From Flavobacterium psychrophilum (lineage in GTDB: Bacteria; Bacteroidota; Bacteroidia; Flavobacteriales; Flavobacteriaceae): a DNA stretch of 64,000 bases. Under the pieces are notes generated by a model. It did not search any database and was not told the DNA's origin. It saw only the letters and a list, made by a program, of their open reading frames with translations. Numbering within the stretch: the stretch's first letter is position 1; every line of letters begins with the position of its first letter. The translations under genes and the position numbers were made by a program. The DNA lies in the NCBI GenBank assembly GCA_945862065.1, contig CAMAWT010000007.1, positions 1 through 64,000 of the forward strand, in the 5' to 3' direction. Positions 36,440 through 43,368 of this stretch are shown here, one piece after another.

Positions 36440-36703
36440 ATGTTTGATATTGAATTTACCGAACGAGCCAAACGCGATATTGAAAAGCATAAAAAAACTG
36501 GTAATAGACCCGTTTTAATTAAAATATTAACATTTTTAGAAGAACTTACCCAACATCCTTTTTCAGGAACAGGTAAACCAGAACCTCTAAAATATGAGTA
36601 CACTGGATACTATTCAAGAAGAATAAACAAAGAACACAGACTTATTTATAGAGTAACCGAAAAAATAGTATATATTAATTCCGCTTACGGACATTATTTA
36701 TAA
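36440..36703 (+). CDS. YoeB/Txe-family mRNA interferase toxin
   Basis: An 87-residue RelE-superfamily toxin of the YoeB branch, which cleaves mRNA on the ribosome. The signature GTGKPEPLKYEYTGYYSRRI is present, and the residues matching the YoeB catalytic set are E48, R67 and H85. The C-terminus ends in YGHYL, close to the usual YHY ending. The length is normal and the frame open, so the toxin looks functional. It forms a two-gene operon with the antitoxin. Confidence 0.9.
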   Translation: MFDIEFTERAKRDIEKHKKTGNRPVLIKILTFLEELTQHPFSGTGKPEPLKYEYTGYYSRRINKEHRLIYRVTEKIVYINSAYGHYL

Positions 36704-36779
36704 CTCAAAACCGAACAACGCTCGTTATTGGTTTTTATGCTACTTTTGAATCAATTTTTAGCAGCACACAACCCCGCTC

Positions 36780-36840
36780 CGCTGCGCAAAGTCTCCCGAC
36801 TTTGAGCGCGCCCGCTGCGCAAAGTCTCCCGACTTTGAGC
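36780..36840. repeat. Two tandem REP-like palindromes (left side of RAYT remnant)
   Basis: Two identical 28-base units (36780-36807 and 36813-36840), each containing CAAAGTC-TCCC-GACTTTG, a 7-bp stem with a 4-base loop, preceded by a CGCTGCG tract. A further partial GC-rich copy lies at 36772-36779. Confidence 0.88.
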
Positions 36841-36845
36841 TCCCA

Positions 36846-37441
36846 TCAACTAATATACTTGTCAAAAGAAGAGGGTTTTAATACATCTACTTTTGGTATT
36901 TCTAATAATTCTACTTCAACAATTCCTGTTCCATTAACATAATTATTTGCACTAGAATATATATAATCTTCTATTTTAGAAACAATTCCTGAACGAACGG
37001 GATTCATATGAATATAATCTAATTTTGACCACAAAAAGTGTTCTGAAAAAATTTCTTCCGCATGATTTCCATACTGCCAAAATTGATAATTTTTATTTCT
37101 AGAATGAGATTCCGTTGCTTTTTTAAACCTTTCTAACATCCATTCTCTTCTGCTTTCAGGTTCATTTTGAATTTTATCCAAGATTTTTTTAGCTGTAAAC
37201 TTTTTAAAATCTCTCAATAAATCTGAAAACTTTCCATCATTAGATTGTATTATTGAATGTTTTGATTACTCATAACAACATATCCATACAAAATCATCCC
37301 TTTGTTTTTTATGCAATAATCAAAACATTCAATAATGCAATCTATGTAGTTTTTTCTTGAAAAGACATCTATCCAATCTACAACTGTAGCTGTTATAAAA
37401 TGTGCTTTTTGTTGATCTCTAATGATATAACCTTCTTTCAT
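36846..37441 (-). pseudogene. REP-associated tyrosine transposase (RAYT, Y1 family), frameshifted
   Basis: The N-terminal fragment (37441 to about 37250) reads MKEGYIIRDQ, HFITATVVDWIDVFSRK and YGYVVMSN, then stops. The C-terminal fragment continues in another frame (QSNDGKFSDLLRDFKKFTAKKI, WQYGNHAEE, DYIHMNPVRSGIV, YIYSSANNY). Together they cover a normal RAYT. The break falls at the HUH motif: related proteins have SNHIH, while here the first His codon has become CAA (SNQN) and a frameshift follows at once. The catalytic metal site is therefore lost twice over. It is bordered by matching REP palindromes on both sides. Confidence 0.88.
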
Positions 37442-37535
37442 GGCTTATAAATATTTTTATCAAATTTAATAAATCTCAATTTTATATAAAAACAAAAAAT
37501 ACATAATTAAAATGTGCTTTTTGTTTTTTTTATAC

Positions 37536-37582
37536 CTCAAAGTCGGGAGACTTTGCGGAGCGGGAAAACTTTGCGGAGCGGG
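37536..37582. repeat. REP-like palindrome, inverted copy (right side of RAYT remnant)
   Basis: CAAAGTC-GGGA-GACTTTG followed by CGGAGCGGG is the reverse complement of the units at 36780-36840. It is followed by a half-copy in which ACTTTGCGGAGCGGG recurs (37568-37582). Confidence 0.85.
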
Positions 37583-37598
37583 TGTTGATTTTAAACTG

Positions 37599-37626
37599 AA
37601 AAAGGAGTAAAAAAGCTCCTTTTTTT
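37599..37626. terminator. Terminator at the end of the 104-aa gene
   Basis: AAAAAGGAG/CTCCTTTTT arms around a TAAAAAAG loop, A-rich on one side and T-rich on the other. It overlaps the stop of the minus-strand gene at 37625. Confidence 0.6.
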
Positions 37627-37939
37627 ACTCTTGTTCTTTTCCGCCTTTTACAATGTATGTATAATACCAAGCGATTGTAAATGTTGGAATTACATCTGCA
37701 AAAGGCAATAATTCTTCAATAAAACCAAATACTCCTGCCAATTTTCCGAAGGTTCCTTTATACATTTTCATTATTAAAATACCCGAAATGGGTGCCCATA
37801 TAAAATCTATAGTTTCTGCAAAACCAGGAAGTAGGTAAGACAACATCCCAATTCCATCAAACAATAATCCCAAGATCAATTTTGAGTATTTGTCGCTTTT
37901 TTCAGTTTGTTCCGAATAATTTATAAGCTTTTCTGTCAT
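37625..37939 (-). CDS. Small membrane protein of unknown function
   Basis: A 104-residue protein with a charged N-terminus (about 1-18) and two to three hydrophobic segments (about 20-42, 45-58, 78-96), ending in KGGKEQE. No family name comes to mind; similar short proteins occur across flavobacteria. It probably sits in the inner membrane. It is a single gene between mobile or repeat sequences, and no promoter box is obvious. Confidence 0.65.
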   Translation of the reverse strand: MTEKLINYSEQTEKSDKYSKLILGLLFDGIGMLSYLLPGFAETIDFIWAPISGILIMKMYKGTFGKLAGVFGFIEELLPFADVIPTFTIAWYYTYIVKGGKEQE

Positions 37940-38075
37940 TTTATAGTTTGTAAATTTTGTTACGAATAAACAAAACTAATGCCAAATTATTTTTTGTGAC
38001 TCATTTTATAAATATCTTCAGTTGTTGTGCATTTATCCGAGTTGTAGCTTCATTGAAATTCACAATTCTAAAAAA

Positions 38076-38113
38076 GCCCAAAAGTTTGGAAAATGCCCAA
38101 AAGTTGGAGGCAT
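38076..38113. repeat. Tandem 19-base repeat
   Basis: Two adjacent units share GCCCAAAAGTT and then diverge (TGGAAAAT against GGAGGCAT). It directly abuts structured repeat copy C. Confidence 0.65.
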
Positions 38114-38114
38114 A

Positions 38115-38188
38115 CCCCTGATTGAAGCGGAAATCCTTTTTGTTTTTTTTTCAAAAACAAAAAGATTGTAGCGGAAAGCAGGAAAATG
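38115..38188 (+). repeat. Structured intergenic repeat, copy C (diverged)
   Basis: It has the same scaffold as copies A and B: CCCC, GAT, GAAGCGGAAATCCTT on the left and AAGATTGTAGCGGAAAGC, AGGA on the right. The centre is a perfect CTTTTTGTTTTT / AAAAACAAAAAG stem. Confidence 0.75.
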
Positions 38189-38246
38189 GTTTGGAAAATG
38201 CCCGAGCTTGTTGGTTCAAATTTTATAAAAGATAATGAACAGATGG

Positions 38247-38885
38247 TTACTTATTTGTAAGGATTTGCATGAATTGGGCTCTGTCTATTTCAAACGCGCC
38301 TAAAAGTTCCAAATGATGGTTGTGCACTTGGCAATCTAATAATTTATAGTGATGCTCTTTGAGATAAAGCACCAAGGCCACAAACGCCACTTTACTGGCA
38401 TTGGAAACCAAAGAAAACATACTTTCGCCACAAAAAACATCTCCTAAATCGACTCCATAAAGGCCGCCTACAAGTTGGTTGTTTTGCCAAACTTCAAAAG
38501 AGTGCGCATGACCCATTTCATGTAATTTGGTGTAGGATTTAATGATATCGTCTGTAATCCAAGTGCCGTGCTGGCCTTTTCTGGGAATGTTTTGACAATG
38601 TAAAATGACCGATTTAAAGTTTGTGTTTCTACTTACTTTAAATGTGTTTTTATTTAAAACATTGCGAATGTTTTTTGGGATTTTATAGGTTTGGGGTACC
38701 ACTACCATTCGTTCTGGCGGGGCCCACCATAGTATTGGTTCGTCGGGGTCAAACCAAGGAAAAATACCGTTTTTGTATGCCAATAACAATCGTTCTACTG
38801 ACAAGTCGCCTCCCACTGCAAGAATACCCTCGGAAGATGCAGTTTCTACAGGAGGAAAAAATAATTCTTTGGTTAAAAAATACAT
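38247..38885 (-). CDS. aat: Leucyl/phenylalanyl-tRNA-protein transferase
   Basis: Adds Leu or Phe from aminoacyl-tRNA to the N-terminus of proteins bearing Lys or Arg, marking them for ClpAP degradation (N-degron pathway). The 212-residue protein has PWFDPDEPILWWAPPERMV, TWITDDIIKSYTKLHEMGHAHSFEVW and GGLYGVDLGDVFCGESMFS, all family hallmarks. It is a monocistronic-looking minus-strand gene. Confidence 0.95.
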   Translation of the reverse strand: MYFLTKELFFPPVETASSEGILAVGGDLSVERLLLAYKNGIFPWFDPDEPILWWAPPERMVVVPQTYKIPKNIRNVLNKNTFKVSRNTNFKSVILHCQNIPRKGQHGTWITDDIIKSYTKLHEMGHAHSFEVWQNNQLVGGLYGVDLGDVFCGESMFSLVSNASKVAFVALVLYLKEHHYKLLDCQVHNHHLELLGAFEIDRAQFMQILTNK

Positions 38886-38927
38886 TTTTTGGATATCAGA
38901 TAATTGAGGAAAGAAAAAAGAGGAAAG

Positions 38928-38961
38928 ATGAAAGATGAATGACGAAAGATGAATGACGAAA
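38928..38961. repeat. Short tandem repeat (14-base unit)
   Basis: GATGAATGACGAAA occurs twice in a row (38934-38947, 38948-38961), preceded by a partial unit, in the gap upstream of aat. Confidence 0.75.
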
Positions 38962-38988
38962 AGGGTTAGGAAATAATATTAGAATAAG

Positions 38989-39037
38989 GAAAATCATCCT
39001 AAATGGGTAACATATGTTAACATTTAGAATGATTTTC
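38989..39037. repeat. 49-base near-perfect palindrome
   Basis: The left arm GAAAATCAT.CTAAATG..TAACATA is the reverse complement of the right arm apart from one mismatch and one small bulge. The centre is CATATG-like. It lies between the end of the DUF3127 gene and the start of aat. A good T-run is missing on both sides. Confidence 0.8.
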
Positions 39038-39067
39038 TATATAAAATACACTTTTGCCTACTTTTTT

Positions 39068-39448
39068 TTAGAAAGGTAAATCGTCGTGTTCTTCTTCTTT
39101 AAAGTTGGTTGCTGGCGGAAAAGAATCGGCAGCTGGCATCACAGGAGGTAATGGTTGTGTAGCCGTTGCACCCGATTGCAATTTTTCGATTCTCCATCCT
39201 TTTATTGAGTTAAAATATTTGGTTTCGCCTTGTGGGCTTACCCATTCTCTACCGCTTAAATTAATTGAAACTTTAACGTTTTCACCTACTACAACATTTG
39301 ACAACAAATCAGTTTTATCTTGAATAAATTCAATCATTATGCTCTGCGGATATTGCTCATCAGTTGTTACAACTAATTCTCTTTTTTTAAAAGTTGGGCT
39401 AATTTGCTGTTCGGCTCCAACCAATTTTACTGTTCCTAAAACTTCCAT
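39068..39448 (-). CDS. DUF3127 family protein
   Basis: A 126-residue protein opening with MEVLGTVKLVGAEQQISPTFKKRELVV, the DUF3127 pattern. The core is an OB-like beta domain (to about residue 85), followed by a Pro/Ala-rich linker and an acidic tail ending EEEHDDLPF. The acidic, aspartate-proline-phenylalanine ending resembles that of single-stranded DNA-binding proteins, which suggests, but does not prove, a nucleic-acid role. I use the ATG at 39448; it has its own -7 box inside the end of the upstream gene. Confidence 0.82.
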   Translation of the reverse strand: MEVLGTVKLVGAEQQISPTFKKRELVVTTDEQYPQSIMIEFIQDKTDLLSNVVVGENVKVSINLSGREWVSPQGETKYFNSIKGWRIEKLQSGATATQPLPPVMPAADSFPPATNFKEEEHDDLPF

Positions 39449-39459
39449 AACTATAATTT

Positions 39460-40335
39460 TTATTGTTGAGACAAAAGTACTTTCCAAGCGGTAAGTACTT
39501 CATTTTTAATTAAATATTCTTTTGCTAATTGGTTTTTTTTAATTTCATCATCTGCGCTCAAAACGCTTTTTACTTCAAAACTTTGTTTGACAAATATAGT
39601 AATTTCTTCTTCTGTTGGCAAGGCTTCTACATTTCCTAATTTACCTAAATCGTTGCCATCAAAAACGGAACTTTCTTTCACAAATTGCGGAATTGCATCT
39701 ACACCAATCCCTAAGGTAGCCAATGGTTTTTCTACTTCAAACAAGCCTTCTTTGGCACGAGAATACCAATTGCCGCCTAGTCGTGCAACCAGATCAATTT
39801 TTTCTGGGTCAATCAAGCCTTTTTCGTCCAATATATTCTCGTTGATATGAAATTTTACGACCTCACAAATTATCATGTTCCCTGCGCCTCCTTCTTGACC
39901 AAGGGCAATAATATCTGTTACTTTACACTCCAATTGCACCGGACTTTCAGCAACTCGATAGGGTTTTACATTGTGTGAAGGTAAAGCTGTAAAGCCCGAT
40001 TTCAGAAACTCATTTACACCCAAGCCATATTCTGTGCTTGCCAACGACATTTGTTGAACCATATCAAAATTAACCAAGTTAATAACTACTTCTCGAGTAG
40101 CCTCACAATTGATTAAGGTATGTTTTACCGAATTATCGCGCACTCTGCGGGCTGGCGAAAAAACCAAAACCGGCGGGTTGGCACTGAAAATATTAAAAAA
40201 ACTAAACGGTGATAAATTTGGAACTCCGTTTTTATCTAAAGTGCTTGCAAAAGCAATGGGTCTTGGCGCTACAGCACCTTGTAAATAAGCTTGAATTTGA
40301 ACTGGCGTTAATTGTTTTGGGTCGAGTGTTATCAT
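39460..40335 (-). CDS. Flavin reductase family (FMN-binding split barrel) protein
   Basis: A 291-residue protein. The first ~200 residues are a flavin reductase-like split barrel: VAPRPIAFASTLDKNGVPNLSPFSFFN is the FMN-contacting opening and PPVLVFSP follows. The C-terminal ~90 residues form an extra domain found in the longer Bacteroidota and proteobacterial members. It likely binds FMN and either reduces flavin with NAD(P)H or acts as a flavoenzyme; the substrate is unknown. Confidence 0.87.
   Translation of the reverse strand: MITLDPKQLTPVQIQAYLQGAVAPRPIAFASTLDKNGVPNLSPFSFFNIFSANPPVLVFSPARRVRDNSVKHTLINCEATREVVINLVNFDMVQQMSLASTEYGLGVNEFLKSGFTALPSHNVKPYRVAESPVQLECKVTDIIALGQEGGAGNMIICEVVKFHINENILDEKGLIDPEKIDLVARLGGNWYSRAKEGLFEVEKPLATLGIGVDAIPQFVKESSVFDGNDLGKLGNVEALPTEEEITIFVKQSFEVKSVLSADDEIKKNQLAKEYLIKNEVLTAWKVLLSQQ
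39472..39479 (-). promoter_or_regulatory. Promoter -7 box of the DUF3127 gene
   Basis: The minus strand reads TACTTTTG 23 bases before the ATG at 39448, overlapping the 3' end of the flavin reductase gene. Confidence 0.55.
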
Positions 40336-40349
40336 TTGTACTATTTTAA

Positions 40350-40357
40350 CAAAGGTA
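40350..40357 (-). promoter_or_regulatory. Promoter -7 box of the flavin reductase gene
   Basis: The minus strand reads TACCTTTG 14 bases before the ATG at 40335, so the leader is very short. Confidence 0.55.
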
Positions 40358-40438
40358 CTAAATTACAAATAGTGTTACTTTTTATTTTTAAAATTTTTAC
40401 GCTTTTTTTAAAAACACATTGTTTCTTCCAAAAAAATT

Positions 40439-41356
40439 TTACAGTTTTAAACTTGTTTTTTCCGATTGAATGTTGCGCTCAAATTTATTATGAATAATAA
40501 TTATCAAAAGCCCAAAAACAACCGCCGTTATTACTAAAGTGTTGTTCATAATCCCTTCAACTGTAAAAGATAATCGGATTAAAATAGTGGAAATAATAAA
40601 TCCAGAATTTCGTATTACTTTATGAAACTCGTCGGTGTAAAAGAAAGACACGAGTAGTAAAATAACATCTACTATAATTAGCAATGAGAAAAACTGCTCA
40701 AAGAAAACGTTGTTGATGTTTTTGAATACTTCTGCAGATTTGTCAAATGTTTCAACCAATTCAATAATCCAGCTAAAAAAGGAATATATGGCCAATATAA
40801 ACACAACAGGCACTAATAATGATGCTACATTTTTTTTAATTACGGTATATCTTAAACGTCCTTTTTCGGCTTCGTCGTCGTCTAAGACTTCTTGATATTT
40901 TTTTGGACTTTGTGAATAAAAAAGGTATATCAGATAAAAAAGCAACAAAGACGTTAATAAATCATAGGTAAATTGCAAATCATATTTTATTGTAAACCAA
41001 TCTGACGAAATTTTGAGATTGGAAAGATCTTTAAAAAGGCGTCTCATAATAATCAGCAAAATAATTTCATATTGCTTGTTTACATAACTGGTAACAGAGC
41101 GTGGCAAATAGTAAATCAATAAATATACTTCATAAATAAGTAGAAAAGAAAAAGGAGTGTATATGGCTGCTATTGGGTTCTTTAGTAAATCTGTTGTTGC
41201 AGCAATTGATACAAAAGAAGAATTAAACAGGAAAATTAAAAATAAATGAATAACAAAACTTATTATGGCAATTTTCAAAAAAAACCGTTCCACTTTATGT
41301 TGGGAACTAGCCGTAAGTAATTGATATAAATATGAATTAAATATAAAGTTTGACAT
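40439..41356 (-). CDS. Multi-pass membrane protein of unknown function
   Basis: A 305-residue protein with about seven hydrophobic helices (roughly 25-47, 65-85, 95-107, 128-147, 180-203, 222-245, 270-290). A polar loop between helices 4 and 5 contains SPKKYQEVLDDDEAEKGRLRY. No catalytic or transport motif is recognisable. The topology suggests an inner-membrane protein. It could be a distant ion-channel or sensor-type protein, but nothing in the sequence proves this. Confidence 0.65.
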   Translation of the reverse strand: MSNFIFNSYLYQLLTASSQHKVERFFLKIAIISFVIHLFLIFLFNSSFVSIAATTDLLKNPIAAIYTPFSFLLIYEVYLLIYYLPRSVTSYVNKQYEIILLIIMRRLFKDLSNLKISSDWFTIKYDLQFTYDLLTSLLLFYLIYLFYSQSPKKYQEVLDDDEAEKGRLRYTVIKKNVASLLVPVVFILAIYSFFSWIIELVETFDKSAEVFKNINNVFFEQFFSLLIIVDVILLLVSFFYTDEFHKVIRNSGFIISTILIRLSFTVEGIMNNTLVITAVVFGLLIIIIHNKFERNIQSEKTSLKL

Positions 41357-41708
41357 AAAAATAGTTGTTAATTTACAACGAATATAATATAAATATTTGA
41401 TTATAAATAATTTATCTTTTTTTTATGGTCAATTATTTAAAAAAGTGGTTTTTATTTCAAGGTTTCGAGAAATCTGTTAATAACACAGAAACTTGTTTGA
41501 AAGGCCTTGTCGAAAAAATAATTCCAAATAACATTAAAACAGTTTTAATGTTTTGGTATGTTTTTTCGAATACAATAAAAAAACAGTTTCGTGTTTTTTA
41601 TATTTCTTCTTTTTTTTCCATAGGCACAAAGGATTTGCTTTGTAAATCACAAACTTAAAAAACTTAAAAACTCAACAAAATCTCATCTGAAAAAATACTT
41701 GTCATGTC

Positions 41709-41779
41709 TAGCCCCGATAGAGCCGATATCCTTGCGTAGTTTACGGAGCAAGATAAAGGCGATAGCGGGACAAAATGGC
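41709..41779 (+). repeat. Structured intergenic repeat, copy B
   Basis: An imperfect hairpin. The left side CCCCGATAGAGCCGATATCC-TTGC pairs with the right side GCAAGATAAAGGCGATAGCGGGA at about 17 of 24 positions. A small inner CGTA/TACG stem sits at the tip. It is in opposite orientation to copy A. Confidence 0.8.
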
Positions 41780-41792
41780 ATTTGAAATTGAG

Positions 41793-41822
41793 TTGTGTGC
41801 TCATGGAAAAAAAGTATATTTG
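41793..41822 (+). promoter_or_regulatory. Promoter of the 198-aa secreted protein gene
   Basis: TTG (41793-41795), a 19-base spacer, TATATTTG (41815-41822); ATG at 41848. A near-ideal match. Confidence 0.7.
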
Positions 41823-41847
41823 AAGTTCATTTTAACTTAAATTATTT

Positions 41848-42444
41848 ATGCGTTTTCAAAAAATATTTTCGCTTTTCTTTTTTATAGTCATTCCGTTTTT
41901 TGGATTTTCTCAAAGCTATAAAAATCAAATTGATACTGAGTTTAATCAATATTTGGACTTGGTCACTCAAAAGAAGTTTGAGAAATCTATGGAGTATCTG
42001 ATTCCAGAATTTTTTGATTTATTTCCAAAAGCTAAGATAGTTGAGGCAATGGAAAAAGTATTTAATAATCCGGCGGTTGAGTTTGAAATCAAGAATAACA
42101 CGATTGAAAAAATAGCCGATTTACAAAAAATAAAAAATAAATTTTATGCCGTGATGACCTATTCAAATCAAATGAACATGCGTGTTAAAAGCGATAAAGT
42201 TGAAACAGATGACGAAAAGAAAATGCGGATAGAAATGATAAAACTTACCTTGCAAAACAAATTTGGATCTAAAAACGTGGGGTATAATACATCTACCGAT
42301 TTTTTTGAAGTTCAAGTTACTAAGCAAGCCATTGCTATTTCGAATGATGGAGTTGAACAATGGAAGTTTTTGGTTTTTGAAGAAAATCAGCGCGCCTTAT
42401 TAGAAAAATTGGTTCCGAAAGAATTACTAAAGCAATTAAAATAA
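41848..42444 (+). CDS. Secreted protein of unknown function
   Basis: A 198-residue protein with a signal peptide (about 1-21, ending GFSQS), so probably periplasmic. The mature part is mixed helix and strand and rich in Lys and Glu (EFNQYLDLVTQKKFEKSMEYLIPEFF), reminiscent of NTF2-like or DUF4878-type secreted proteins, but the match is not firm. It has a strong own promoter and its own terminator. Function unknown. Confidence 0.7.
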   Translation: MRFQKIFSLFFFIVIPFFGFSQSYKNQIDTEFNQYLDLVTQKKFEKSMEYLIPEFFDLFPKAKIVEAMEKVFNNPAVEFEIKNNTIEKIADLQKIKNKFYAVMTYSNQMNMRVKSDKVETDDEKKMRIEMIKLTLQNKFGSKNVGYNTSTDFFEVQVTKQAIAISNDGVEQWKFLVFEENQRALLEKLVPKELLKQLK

Positions 42445-42475
42445 GAAAGCCATCAAAAAATGACGGCTTTCTGTT
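42445..42475. terminator. Hairpin between the 198-aa gene and the Bax inhibitor gene
   Basis: GAAAGCC-A-TCA and TGA-C-GGCTTTC pair around A5. The T-run is weak (CTGTTTAT), but the position between converging genes supports a terminator. Confidence 0.65.
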
Positions 42476-42495
42476 TATATTAAAAATATTTCTAA

Positions 42496-43248
42496 TTAAT
42501 CTCTACTTGAAATTTTAGAAAGTAGTCTTAAAAATTCAATGTACAACCACACCAATGTAATCATCAATCCCATGGCGCCATACCATTCCATATATTTTGG
42601 AAGTCTTTGTTGTGCGCCTTTTTCGATTTGATCAAAATCTAAAAATAAGTTAAGGGCTGCAATAATAATTACAAACACACTGATTCCGATACTCATTAAT
42701 GAGTTGCCATAATGTACAGGAACAAAGCTTGTAAACATAGACAACAACCAAGAAATTAAGTAATATACTCCAATCGCTACGGTTGCTGCAACAACCACAG
42801 ATCGAAATGTGTCGTTCACTTTTACGATTCCGAATTTGAACAAACCAAAGCAAACTAAAAAAGTAACGAATGTTCCGCCTATTGCATTTATTACAATTCC
42901 CGGATACATTAATTCGAAGAAAAAAGAAATACCTCCGATGAATAATCCTTCGAAAAGGGCGTAAGCTGGTGCTAAATAGGTTGATAATTGTGGTTTGAAA
43001 GTTGAAACTAATACCAAAATCATTCCGATGATGGCTCCAGCAATTGCCATAATCATTGGGTTGTATCCGCTACTTGCAAGACTCCAGGTTCCAAAAGCAG
43101 CAGCTACCAAAATGAACAGCATTGCAAAACTTTTGTTAATGGTTCCAGAAACGGTCATGGTTTCTAATCGGTCAATAACAACTGCTTCATGTACTTGAGA
43201 CGTGTTATTGAATGATTTTGTTCTAAAGAAAGGGTTTTTTGATTCCAT
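42496..43248 (-). CDS. Bax inhibitor-1/YccA family membrane protein
   Basis: A 250-residue inner-membrane protein with seven predicted helices and a cytosolic N-terminus. It is the long Bacteroidota YccA-like form, with a conserved start MESKNPFFRTKSF. The family includes pH-gated calcium-leak channels and FtsH-interacting YccA; which applies here is unknown. I use the ATG at 43248. The upstream candidate at 43335 lies above the TATCTTTG box and within the pyk terminator region. Confidence 0.88.
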   Translation of the reverse strand: MESKNPFFRTKSFNNTSQVHEAVVIDRLETMTVSGTINKSFAMLFILVAAAFGTWSLASSGYNPMIMAIAGAIIGMILVLVSTFKPQLSTYLAPAYALFEGLFIGGISFFFELMYPGIVINAIGGTFVTFLVCFGLFKFGIVKVNDTFRSVVVAATVAIGVYYLISWLLSMFTSFVPVHYGNSLMSIGISVFVIIIAALNLFLDFDQIEKGAQQRLPKYMEWYGAMGLMITLVWLYIEFLRLLSKISSRD

Positions 43249-43272
43249 AGTATATTTTTTTAAATCGTAAAT

Positions 43273-43280
43273 CAAAGATA
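43273..43280 (-). promoter_or_regulatory. Promoter -7 box of the Bax inhibitor gene
   Basis: The minus strand reads TATCTTTG 24 bases before the ATG at 43248. Confidence 0.55.
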
Positions 43281-43295
43281 GTTTTTTATTTTTAA

Positions 43296-43341
43296 ACGAA
43301 AAAAGGATTGAAAAATTATAAAAATAATTTAACAATCCTTT
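43296..43341 (-). terminator. Terminator of the acpP-pyk cluster
   Basis: AAAGGATTG and CAATCCTTT pair, with inner A/T pairing. On the minus strand a T-rich stretch follows. Confidence 0.65.
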
Positions 43342-43368
43342 AAGTAAATAGTGGGGGCTATTACTATA

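Larger units (their letters stand above)
37940..38246. other. Intergenic region with tandem and structured repeats
   Basis: No gene is seen. It holds two tandem 19-base units beginning GCCCAAAAGTT (38076-38094 and 38095-38113), then repeat copy C (38115-38188), then a TTTGGAAAATGCCC echo of the first unit. Confidence 0.65.
41357..41847. other. Long intergenic region, no convincing gene
   Basis: It holds repeat copy B (41709-41779) and the promoter of the next gene. An open frame at 41425-41658 (77 codons) has no recognisable domain and an odd composition. The GCACAAAG..TTTGCTTTGTAAATCACAAAC stretch near 41624-41655 looks like decayed repeat DNA. Confidence 0.55.

Noticed and set aside
36780..36840. 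Direct repeats that could suggest a small CRISPR array
   Set aside because: Only two units with a 5-base gap, each a palindrome, beside a RAYT remnant and with an inverted copy on the other side. No cas genes are present.
41425..41658. Open frame of 77 codons in the long gap
   Set aside because: No recognisable domain, no -7 box or close neighbour in operon, and it lies in repeat-rich AT DNA. Treated as chance.
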